Of a stretch of 5,436 nucleotides of DNA, positions 1 to 5,436 are shown in pieces. Origin of the DNA: Microgenomates group bacterium (GTDB lineage: Bacteria; Patescibacteriota; Microgenomatia; UBA1406; GWC2-37-13); assembly GCA_028276105.1 (NCBI GenBank), contig JAPYWZ010000048.1, positions 1 through 5,436 on the forward strand, given 5' to 3'. Positions within the stretch are counted from its first letter, which is position 1. Each line of letters begins with the position of its first letter. The translations under genes and the position numbers were made by a program. The notes beneath the pieces were generated by a model. That model saw only the letters and a program-made list of their open reading frames with translations, searched no databases and was not told the origin of the DNA.

Positions 1-1007
1 TCAATCAAAAAATAATGTTTTAATCCCTGATAAACTAAACTTTTTTCTAAAATTTCTGAATATCTAAGTAAATCAAAATTACCACCGGAAATCACACAAA
101 CAACATTTTTTCCCTTAATCTCTTTTTCTAAAAAATCTAAAGCAGCAATTGTGATTGCTGATGAGGGCTCAATCACAATCCCTTCATTTTGAAATAAATC
201 AATCATCTCGGTAGCAATTTTTCCCTCTTCAACTACCAATGTTTTATCAACAAATTTTTTGGTTATTTCATAGGTAATTGATCCAACTTTTTTAACCGCA
301 ATCCCATCGCAAAAAGGATCAATTGATTCAAGAGAGATTGGAGAATTATTTTTTAAGGCTAAATTCATACTTTGCGTTCCTTTTGACTCAACACCAACAA
401 TTTTAATATTTTCATCTTTACTTTTTAAAGATAAAGAAATCCCAGAAATCAAACCACCTCCGCCAATAGGAACAATCACATAGTCGATATTCCCATCAAG
501 CTGCTCATAAATTTCCTCACCAATTGTTGCCTGACCGGCAATCACTTTTTCATCATCAAAAGCATGGATATATATTGAGTTGGTTTTTTTGGCGTATTCT
601 TTGGCGAAAAAAGAAGCTTCATCATAACTTTCTCCTTCCAAAACTACTTTAATATAACTTTCCCCAAAATACTTAACTCGACTAATTTTTTGAAGGGGAG
701 TAGTTTTTGGCATAAAAATTGTTCCTTTGATTTTAAGATATGAACAAGAAAAAGCCACTCCTTGAGCATGATTGCCGGCTGAGGCAGTCACTACTCCTTT
801 CTTTCTTTCTTCATCATTAAGTTGCGATATTTTATTAAAAGCACCTCTTATTTTAAATGATCTTACTTTTTGTAAATCCTCTCTTTTAAAATAAATATTG
901 GCTTGGTATTTTTTTGATAATCTCTCACATAATTCAAGGGGTGTTTTTTTAACCACTTTTTTTAGATTATTTTTGGCAACCTCAATTTCTTTTAAAAAAT
1001 TTTTCAT
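1..1007 (-). CDS. ilvA: Threonine deaminase (threonine ammonia-lyase, biosynthetic), 3' end cut by window edge
   Basis: This PLP enzyme converts L-threonine to 2-oxobutyrate and ammonia, the committed step to isoleucine. I translated the frame by hand from the ATG at 1007; it stays open for 335 codons to the window edge. Visible fold-type II motifs are KREDLQ (41-46), SFKIRGA with the PLP-binding lysine K52, SAGNHAQG (76-83) and the phosphate-binding glycine loop GGGGL (182-186). The last residues, around YQGLKHYFLI, match the entry into the single C-terminal ACT-like regulatory domain of the Bacillus-type short IlvA (about 400-420 residues). I therefore infer that some 70 residues, including the allosteric domain, lie beyond the edge. 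The ATG follows the ilvC stop by only 3 bases (TAA AAT ATG), so translation is probably coupled. No Shine-Dalgarno sequence is seen. A catabolic TdcB-type enzyme is less likely given the ilv operon and the C-terminal extension. Confidence 0.95.
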   Translation of the reverse strand, partial: MKNFLKEIEVAKNNLKKVVKKTPLELCERLSKKYQANIYFKREDLQKVRSFKIRGAFNKISQLNDEERKKGVVTASAGNHAQGVAFSCSYLKIKGTIFMPKTTPLQKISRVKYFGESYIKVVLEGESYDEASFFAKEYAKKTNSIYIHAFDDEKVIAGQATIGEEIYEQLDGNIDYVIVPIGGGGLISGISLSLKSKDENIKIVGVESKGTQSMNLALKNNSPISLESIDPFCDGIAVKKVGSITYEITKKFVDKTLVVEEGKIATEMIDLFQNEGIVIEPSSAITIAALDFLEKEIKGKNVVCVISGGNFDLLRYSEILEKSLVYQGLKHYFLI

Positions 1008-1010
1008 ATT

Positions 1011-2060
1011 TTATTTTTGATTTTCTGGCCGCAACTCTCTAACTTTGGCCCCTGCCTGCCACATCTCTGAATTTCTCATTTTGGCCAATTCTTTTTCTAA
1101 CTTTTGACGATAATTTTTTTGACGGTTTTTTCTTATTACTCGTCTTGCCTCATAACCTGAAGCTACTTTTTGATAAAGTTCTTTAAAAACTGGCATGACG
1201 GCTTTTTTAAACTTTCCTTTCCAATCTAAAGCTCCCCGTTGCGCGGTTGTTGAACAATTAGCATACATCCAATCCATTCCTTTTTCTCCCACCATCGGCA
1301 TCAAACTTTGCGTTAATTCTTCAACTGTCTCATTAAACGCCTCCGATGGAGAGTGGCCTTTTTTTCGAAAAAGCTCATACTGCGCTTCCATTATCCCAGC
1401 CAGTGCTCCCATTAAAACTCCCCGCTCACCCACCAAATCAGAATAAACTTCTTTTTTAAAGGTAGTGGGAAAAAGGTAACCAGCGCCAATTCCAATCCCC
1501 ATCGCCAAAACTCTATCTTTTGCTTTGCCGGTGGCATCTTGATAAATGGCAAAAGAAGCATTAATTCCCCGTCCGGCCAAAAAATGTTGACGGACAGAAC
1601 GACCAGCGCCTTTTGGTGCCACCAAAATTACATCAATATCTTTTGGCGGAACAATGCCTGTTTCTTTTGAAAAAGTAATCCCAAAACCATGAGAAAAATA
1701 TAACGCTTTCCCTTTGGTTAAATATTTTTTTATTTTTGGCCAAACCTCAATCTGACCGGCATCAGAAAGTAAAAAACAAACGATTGTTCCTCTTTTGGCG
1801 GCTTCTTCAATTTCAAATAAATTTTTTCCCTCCACCCAACCATCAGCCAAAGCTTTCTCCCAAGAAGAAGAATTCTTTCGCTGACCAACAATAACATTAA
1901 AGCCATTATCTTTTAAATTTAAAGCTTGGGCCGGTCCTTGAACACCATAGCCCAAAATCGCAATCACCTCATCTTTTAAAACCTCCCGTGCTTTTTTTAG
2001 GGGGAATTCTTCACGGGTAACCACTTCTTCAACAACATCCCCAAAGTTGATTTTTGCCAT
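1011..2060 (-). CDS. ilvC: Ketol-acid reductoisomerase (NADP+), class I, fungal/Bacteroidota-like
   Basis: IlvC isomerises and reduces 2-acetolactate or 2-aceto-2-hydroxybutyrate to the dihydroxy acids, using Mg2+ and NADPH. The 349-residue protein has an N-terminal Rossmann domain with GYGVQG (37-42) and a cofactor-selecting loop GQRKNSSSW (59-67), whose Arg and Ser residues suit NADPH phosphate binding. The catalytic His is at 124 (FSHGF) and APKGAG is at 148-153. The knotted C-terminal domain carries the metal ligands D208 and E212 (SDLVGE), E244 and E248 (FNETVEE), and the substrate serine S270 (CSTTA). It is slightly longer than most class I enzymes (about 330). Its segments SDAGQ, LYFSHGFGITF, PPKDIDVILVAPKG and the terminal LRPENQ closely resemble yeast Ilv5 and Bacteroidota enzymes (recalled, not searched). 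It starts at ATG 2060, 15 bases after ilvN, without a Shine-Dalgarno sequence. Confidence 0.97.
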   Translation of the reverse strand: MAKINFGDVVEEVVTREEFPLKKAREVLKDEVIAILGYGVQGPAQALNLKDNGFNVIVGQRKNSSSWEKALADGWVEGKNLFEIEEAAKRGTIVCFLLSDAGQIEVWPKIKKYLTKGKALYFSHGFGITFSKETGIVPPKDIDVILVAPKGAGRSVRQHFLAGRGINASFAIYQDATGKAKDRVLAMGIGIGAGYLFPTTFKKEVYSDLVGERGVLMGALAGIMEAQYELFRKKGHSPSEAFNETVEELTQSLMPMVGEKGMDWMYANCSTTAQRGALDWKGKFKKAVMPVFKELYQKVASGYEARRVIRKNRQKNYRQKLEKELAKMRNSEMWQAGAKVRELRPENQK

Positions 2061-2075
2061 AGATTTTAAATAAAT

Positions 2076-2321
2076 TTAACTAATAACTAAATAATTAACA
2101 TCGATAACTTCGATGATTTTTTTTATTTGTTTGGCAATGGTATTAATTTTTGATTCTTCAACATTAGTCGTAAAATTAATGGTTGATATTTTTTTACTAT
2201 CGACGGGATGAGCGGTTAAAGTCTCAATATTAATCTTTCTTTTTAACAAAATATTAGCCACCCGATATAAAACTCCTGGTTTATTTTCGCAAACAATATT
2301 GTATTGAACAGTTTTTATCAT
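2076..2321 (-). CDS. ilvN: Acetolactate synthase small (regulatory) subunit, minimal single ACT domain
   Basis: This subunit binds the large subunit IlvB, raises its activity and usually confers valine feedback inhibition. The 81 residues form essentially one ACT domain (about 4-78). The signature loop NKPGVLYRVANIL (13-25) is followed by a second strand with INIETLTAHP (30-39), where the family places the effector-binding glycine/asparagine turn and dimer interface. Most bacterial IlvN/IlvH proteins are about 160 residues with a second C-terminal domain; this one lacks it and is closer in size to E. coli IlvN (96) or IlvM (87). Position directly between ilvB and ilvC supports the assignment over a generic ACT protein. 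Valine sensitivity cannot be read from the sequence. ATG 2321 lies 17 bases after the ilvB stop and is preceded by TTTATTTAAAA at 3-base spacing, the same arrangement as before ilvC. No Shine-Dalgarno sequence is seen. Confidence 0.88.
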   Translation of the reverse strand: MIKTVQYNIVCENKPGVLYRVANILLKRKINIETLTAHPVDSKKISTINFTTNVEESKINTIAKQIKKIIEVIDVNYLVIS

Positions 2322-2338
2322 ATTTTTTAAATAAACTT

Positions 2339-4022
2339 TTATTCTAATCTTACTTCATCAACCGCCGCTCCTTGAGGTACCATGGGAAAAACATTATGTT
2401 CTTTTTCAACAATAACTTCTAATAAATAAGCGCTTTTTTCATTAATAAATTCTTCTAAAGATTTTTCCAATTGAGAAAAATCATTTACTCTTTTTCCTTT
2501 TATTCCATAACCGGAAGCAATTTTTAAAAAATCCGGATTTTCCATATAAGTAAAAGAATAGCGCTTTTCAAAAAATAAATCTTGCCATTGCCGCACCATC
2601 CCCAAATAAGAATTATTTAAAAGAAGAATTTTTATTGGTAGTTTTTCTTGCATTATCGTTCCAAGCTCTTGAATGGTCATTTGCAATCCACCATCACCAC
2701 AAGAAGCAATGACTAAATCTTTTGGTTTGGCCAATTGGACGCCAATAGAAGCCGGAAGAGCAAAACCCATGGTTCCAAGACCGCCGGAACTGATATAACT
2801 GTTAAAACGATGATATTGATAATATTTAGCGGCAAACATCTGGTTTTGACCAACGTCTGCCACAATTATCGCTTTGCCGTTTGTTTTTTTTTGATAAAAT
2901 TTCAAAAACTTTAACCATAGTAATTTTATCTTTAAACTTTTCTTCCCGTTTTTGGTGAAATCTTTTTTCTTCTTTTTCAAGTTTCTCAAATTCAAAAAAC
3001 CAATCTTTGTGAGAATTTTTTTTAATATGGGGCAAAAGAGAGATTAAAACTTCTTTAGCATCACCCACCAAAGAAACCGTCGTTTTCACATTTTTGTCAA
3101 TTTCTGCCTCATCAATATCAATATGAATCACTTTTGCTTTTGGCGCATATTTTGACAAAACGCCAGTCACTCGATCATCAAAACGCATGCCAACCCCAAT
3201 AATTAAATCCGCTTGATTGGTAAGTTTATTGACGGCATAATTCCCATGCATGCCAACCATTCCAACATACAAAGGATGAGTAACAGGAAAAGCGCTTACA
3301 CCATGAAGAGTAACCGCCATTGGTAAATTGGCTTTTTCCGCTAATCTTAAAAACTCTTTATAAGCACCACTAATAATTAATCCATGACCACCAATAAGTA
3401 AAGGTTTTTTTGCTTGATTAATAATTTCTGCTGCTTTTTTAATTTCTTCTTTGGTAAATTTGTTCAAATTTTTATATTTTTCCAAAGAAAAATTTTTTGG
3501 ATAAGAAAAGTCGACTTCTTCAAACTGGGCGTTTTTTGTAATATCAATAACAACCGGTCCTGGTCGACCAGTTCTGGCAATATAAAATGCTTTCGCAAAA
3601 ACATCGGCAATTTCTTGGGCTGATGTTATTTGATAATTCCATTTAGTAATTGGTGTAGTAATTCCAATCACATCTGTTTCCTGAAAAGCATCAGTACCAA
3701 CGACAGAAACAGGGACTTGCCCGGTAATACAAACCAAAGGGACTGAGTCCATCATCGCATCAGCAATCCCAGTGACTAAGTTAGTGGCACCAGGACCCGA
3801 GGTAGCAAAACAGACACCCACCTTTCCCGAAACTCGAGCATAGCCTTCTGCCGCATGGGCCGCCCCTTGCTCATGACGGACTAAAATATGACGGATTTTA
3901 TTTTGATAATCATACAAAGCATCATAAATTGGCATATTGGCTCCGCCTGGATAGCCAAAAATCACCTCTACCTTTTCATTAATTAATGATTCAATTACCG
4001 CTTGAGCACCAGTTATTTTCAT
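2339..4022 (-). CDS. ilvB: Acetolactate synthase large (catalytic) subunit, interrupted by a frameshift at an A9 tract
   Basis: This ThDP, Mg2+ and FAD enzyme condenses pyruvate with pyruvate or 2-oxobutyrate, the first common step to Val, Leu and Ile. It is read in two frames. Residues 1-379 (4022 to about 2886) hold the PYR domain with FGYPGGA (22-28), the catalytic Glu in RHEQGA (E51) and ATSGPGATN, then the central domain. The downstream frame (about 2884 to 2339, 181 residues) holds the ThDP domain: VADVGQNQMFAA, GDG (442-444) and NN (469-470), then LGMVRQWQ. Dropping one A from the A9 tract at 2884-2892 joins them as LSKKTNGKAIIVADVG, giving 560 residues, normal for the family, with nothing else missing. 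As sequenced, the first frame ends at 2826 after 19 unrelated residues, losing the ThDP-binding domain. The ATG overlaps the aminotransferase stop (ATGA). An indel error, a true mutation or transcriptional slippage are all possible. Confidence 0.93.
2884..2892 (-). other. Frameshift site in ilvB: run of nine A (T9 on the plus strand)
   Basis: The mRNA reads TTATC followed by nine A and then CAAACGG. In the upstream frame this is TCA AAA AAA AAC AAA CGG; the conserved C-terminal domain needs TCA AAA AAA ACA AAC GGC. The shift required is +1 (lose one base) or -2. Standard -1 ribosomal slippage on A AAA AAA would not restore the frame. RNA polymerase slippage that drops one A, or a sequence with eight A, would. 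It is the longest homopolymer I find inside the coding regions; several others reach eight. Confidence 0.9.
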
Positions 4023-5212
4023 ATATTTTTTTTAATAACTTCTGATAATCTTTTAATAGCTTCACTGATTTTTTCTTCAGAAACATTGGTAAAGTTTAAA
4101 CGAAAAGTATTTTTTCCCTGTCCTTGTTTAACAAAAAAGTAGCATCCTGGCACATACGCTACTTTTTTTTCAACTGCCTGCCAATAAGTTTTAACACTAT
4201 CAAAATTTTTTGGTCCCTCAACCCAAATAAACATCCCCCCCTCCGGCTTAGTCCAAGAAAAATCTTTGGGAAAGTATTTTTCTAAAGCCTCAAGCATCGC
4301 CTCTTGACGTTTTTTGTAAATTTCAATAATCTTTGGCAGATGATTTTTAAAATCACCGGTTAACAGATACTCAGCGGCAATCAATTGGGAAAAACTGTTG
4401 GTGTGAAGATCAACGGTTTGCTTAGCGATATTAATTAAGCGAAAAACTTCTTTTGGAGCAACATAAAAACCAATTCTTAAACCAGGTGATAAAATTTTGG
4501 AAAAAGTAGAAAGATAAACAGTTTGTTTTGGGGCAAAAACTTGTAACGGCAAAGGTGATTTACCAAAGTAGCGCAAACTTCCATAGGGATCATCTTCAAT
4601 GGTTAATAAATTAAATTTTTTAATGACTTTGGCTACTTCTTTTCGTCTTTTTTCACTCATTGTTCTTCCGGTTGGATTTTGAAAAGTAGACACCAAATAG
4701 AGAAATTTTACTTTTTTTTGTTTTAGTTTTTTTTCTAAATCAGAAGGTAAAATCCCCTCCTTATCAGTTTTAATCTCTAAAAACTTTGGTTGATAAGGAG
4801 AAAAAGCATCAACAGCACCAATGTAAGTTGGCGCTTCAACGGCAATATAATCAGAAGGATTAATAAAAACCCGGGCGATAAGATCTAAAAACTGTTGACT
4901 ACCAGAAACAATGCCAATATTTTCAAAAGTTGTTTCAACTCCTTTTTCTTTCAAAAAGGAAACCAAAGCTTCCCTTAAAGGTTTTAATCCCTCAGTTGGC
5001 CCATATTGAAAAGCCAAAGAACCATATTTTTTAATCACTAAACTGGCTAACTTTTCAATTATTTTTGTTGGAAAAGTTTCTGGTGCTGGTAGACCGCCAG
5101 CTAACGAAATCATTCCCGGTTGATTAATAACGCGAAGAATCTCCACAATTGCGCTTTTTTCAATTTTTCTTACTGCCTTTGATCTAAGTTGGTTAAAATT
5201 TTGATTTTTCAT
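4019..5212 (-). CDS. PLP-dependent class I/II aminotransferase, LysN-like; probable branched-chain or broad-specificity transaminase
   Basis: This is a fold-type I PLP aminotransferase that moves an amino group between an amino acid and a 2-oxo acid. From ATG 5212 it is 397 residues. Motifs: SLAGGLPAPETFP (36-48), typical of the LysN/aromatic-aminotransferase/MocR-type group; FQYGPTEG (68-75); QNPTGR (178-183) with the PLP-contacting Asn; EDDPYG (206-211); the Schiff-base lysine K239 in STFSK (235-239); SPGLRIG (242-248); and the carboxylate-binding Arg R371 in FRLNFT. Characterised relatives act on 2-oxoadipate, leucine, aromatic or other substrates. Its place as first gene of an ilv operon without ilvE suggests it makes Val/Ile/Leu, which is inference. 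An in-frame TTG at 5224 lies inside the terminator U tract and is an unlikely start. The ATG has no Shine-Dalgarno sequence; the stop overlaps ilvB by 4 bases, implying coupling. Expression is predicted to be set by the upstream attenuator. Confidence 0.9.
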   Translation of the reverse strand: MKNQNFNQLRSKAVRKIEKSAIVEILRVINQPGMISLAGGLPAPETFPTKIIEKLASLVIKKYGSLAFQYGPTEGLKPLREALVSFLKEKGVETTFENIGIVSGSQQFLDLIARVFINPSDYIAVEAPTYIGAVDAFSPYQPKFLEIKTDKEGILPSDLEKKLKQKKVKFLYLVSTFQNPTGRTMSEKRRKEVAKVIKKFNLLTIEDDPYGSLRYFGKSPLPLQVFAPKQTVYLSTFSKILSPGLRIGFYVAPKEVFRLINIAKQTVDLHTNSFSQLIAAEYLLTGDFKNHLPKIIEIYKKRQEAMLEALEKYFPKDFSWTKPEGGMFIWVEGPKNFDSVKTYWQAVEKKVAYVPGCYFFVKQGQGKNTFRLNFTNVSEEKISEAIKRLSEVIKKNI

Positions 5213-5222
5213 AATATAAAAC

Positions 5223-5247
5223 AAAAAAACCCGCCTTTGTCGGCGGG
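5223..5247 (-). terminator. Attenuator terminator hairpin (segments 3:4) with U7 tract
   Basis: On the minus strand CCCGCC (5247-5242) pairs fully with GGCGGG (5235-5230) across a six-base loop GACAAA, followed at once by seven T (5229-5223). This is a textbook intrinsic terminator. It lies after the promoter and only 10 bases before the first structural gene start, so it ends leader transcripts rather than an upstream gene. Confidence 0.9.
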
Positions 5248-5289
5248 GTTGATTTTAGTTTAAAAAAATAATCCCCCGCCTATGGCAGG
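5230..5289 (-). promoter_or_regulatory. Ribosome-mediated transcription attenuator (segments 1-4)
   Basis: Four GC-rich segments stand out of AT-rich sequence. Segment 1 is CCTGCC (5289-5284), segment 2 GGCGGGG (5280-5274), segment 3 CCCCGCC (5248-5242) and segment 4 GGCGGG (5235-5230). Pairing 1:2 gives 6 bp (one G-U) with loop ATA; 2:3 gives a perfect 7-bp antiterminator; 3:4 gives the terminator. Segment 1 is inside the last codons of the leader peptide, and the leader stop TAG ends on the first base of segment 2. Inferred action: a ribosome stalled at the Ile/Leu codons covers segment 1 and frees segment 2 for 2:3, so the operon is transcribed. A ribosome reaching the stop covers segment 2, so 3:4 terminates. 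Without translation 1:2 forms and 3:4 again terminates. It is not a T-box: the conserved GGTGGNACCGCG-type motif is absent. Confidence 0.87.
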
Positions 5290-5323
5290 TTAATAAGAAT
5301 GCTAACAAGAACAAAACTAAAAT
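5252..5323 (-). repeat. Perfect 10-bp inverted repeat bracketing attenuator segments 1 and 2
   Basis: ATTTTAGTTT (5323-5314, leader codons 5-8) is the exact reverse complement of AAACTAAAAT (5261-5252, in the linker just before segment 3). Pairing would enclose the 1:2 hairpin and would cross with 2:3, so it should favour the terminating fold when no ribosome is on the leader. The arms are nine A-T pairs and one G-C, so chance in AT-rich DNA is possible. Confidence 0.55.
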
Positions 5324-5336
5324 TGGTTTTCTCCAT
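5280..5336 (-). CDS. Branched-chain amino acid-rich leader peptide of the attenuator
   Basis: This 18-codon ORF reads MEKTNFSFVLVSILINLP and ends in TAG. Residues 9-17 (VLVSILINL) contain seven Val, Leu or Ile out of nine, matching the end products of the operon. Its role is inferred to be sensing: the ribosome's progress through these codons decides which attenuator fold forms, as with the ilvL and leuL leaders of enterobacteria. It is not expected to work as a protein. It starts within a few bases of the predicted transcription start and has no Shine-Dalgarno sequence, so translation is probably near-leaderless. The ORF ends exactly at the start of antiterminator segment 2, which would be unlikely if it were spurious. 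It is too short for ordinary gene finders. Confidence 0.85.
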   Translation of the reverse strand: MEKTNFSFVLVSILINLP

Positions 5337-5349
5337 AATTATAAAATAT

Positions 5350-5378
5350 ATAATACACCTTTTTTAAAATAATTTCAA
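5350..5378 (-). promoter_or_regulatory. Sigma70-type promoter of the ilv operon
   Basis: The -35 element is TTGAAA (5378-5373) and the -10 element TATTAT (5355-5350), separated by exactly 17 bases. Transcription should begin near 5344-5341, a few bases before the leader ATG at 5336. The -35 element overlaps the stop codon of the upstream partial gene. A TATAAT further down (5343-5338) has no suitable -35 and would start transcription inside the leader ORF, so it is less likely. Confidence 0.7.
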
Positions 5379-5436
5379 GTGGATTTTTTATACCATTTTT
5401 TTATTCTTTCTGTTGCTTCTAAAATATCTTTCTCAT
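5375..5436 (-). CDS. C-terminal end of an upstream gene, function unknown
   Basis: One minus-strand frame is open from the window edge to TGA at 5377-5375 and encodes EKDILEATERIKKWYKKST. The amphipathic, charged helix looks like a real protein C-terminus and recalls the last helix of class I/II aminotransferases, but nineteen residues do not identify a family. The other two frames on this strand contain an early stop or lack a plausible composition. No terminator is visible between this gene and the ilv promoter, so read-through transcripts from it would also meet the attenuator. Confidence 0.45.
   Translation of the reverse strand, partial: EKDILEATERIKKWYKKST

Noticed and set aside
1195..1446. 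83-codon plus-strand ORF
   Set aside because: Lies wholly antisense within ilvC, shows no family features, and is explained as a shadow of a strongly conserved gene.
2893..2995. Separate start at 2995 for the ilvB C-terminal half (MNLRNLKKKKK...)
   Set aside because: Its first 30 or so residues are out-of-frame translation of ilvB codons; the conserved part begins only after the A9 tract, so an independent two-gene split enzyme is less likely than a frameshift.
3414..3623. 69-codon plus-strand ORF rich in Phe and Asn
   Set aside because: Antisense to ilvB; its composition reflects the A-rich lysine and isoleucine codons of the sense strand.
4757..4800. Perfect 10-bp inverted repeat CTCCTTATCA / TGATAAGGAG with a 24-base loop
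   Set aside because: Inside the aminotransferase coding region, no U tract or regulatory context; one such match is expected by chance in a window this size.
5212..5224. Upstream TTG start (5224) for the aminotransferase
   Set aside because: The TTG is formed by the terminator U tract, adds only four residues and has no ribosome-binding signal; ATG 5212 is preferred.
5312..5319. Bacteroidota-type -7 box TAGTTTTG
   Set aside because: Lies inside the leader codons, lacks a matching -33 element and would start transcription after the leader peptide; a chance match in T-rich sequence.
5230..5378. T-box riboswitch in the ilv leader
   Set aside because: No GGTGGNACCGCG-like T-box sequence and no room for a specifier stem; a leader peptide with four segments explains the region better.

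Overview
The window is AT-rich (roughly one third G+C by eye) and almost entirely coding on the minus strand. It reads as a single branched-chain amino acid operon. From its promoter (right end) towards the left edge, the order is: a sigma70-type promoter, an 18-residue leader peptide with an overlapping transcription attenuator, a LysN-like class I/II aminotransferase, ilvB (acetolactate synthase large subunit, broken by a frameshift in an A9 tract), a minimal ACT-only ilvN, ilvC (ketol-acid reductoisomerase) and ilvA (threonine deaminase, cut by the left edge). A short 3' end of another minus-strand gene sits upstream of the promoter. No plus-strand gene is supported, and no stretch over 300 bases lacks a gene.

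The genes fit one pathway. IlvA makes 2-oxobutyrate from threonine. IlvB with IlvN makes acetolactate and acetohydroxybutyrate, and IlvC isomerises and reduces these. The aminotransferase probably performs the last step to valine, isoleucine or leucine in place of a classical IlvE. Dihydroxyacid dehydratase (ilvD) is needed but is not in the window, so it must be encoded elsewhere if the pathway is complete. Spacing is very tight: a 4-base ATGA overlap, then gaps of 17, 15 and 3 bases.

The most interesting part is the 5' leader (about 5212-5378). A short ORF encoding MEKTNFSFVLVSILINLP is packed with Val, Leu and Ile. It runs directly into four mutually exclusive GC-rich segments: 1:2 pause hairpin, 2:3 antiterminator and 3:4 terminator with a U7 tract. 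This is the logic of ribosome-mediated attenuation known from enterobacterial ilv/leu operons, here in compact form. An additional perfect 10-bp inverted repeat between the leader codons and the linker before segment 3 may add a further layer.

The organism cannot be fixed from this window. Low G+C, lysine-rich proteins, very compact gene packing and no recognisable Shine-Dalgarno sequence before any start suggest a small-genome bacterium, for example a Patescibacteria/CPR-like lineage, or one related to Bacteroidota. IlvC resembles the fungal/Bacteroidota form of the enzyme. UGA acts as a stop (ATGA junction), which argues against a UGA-recoded lineage. The lineage assignment is inference.
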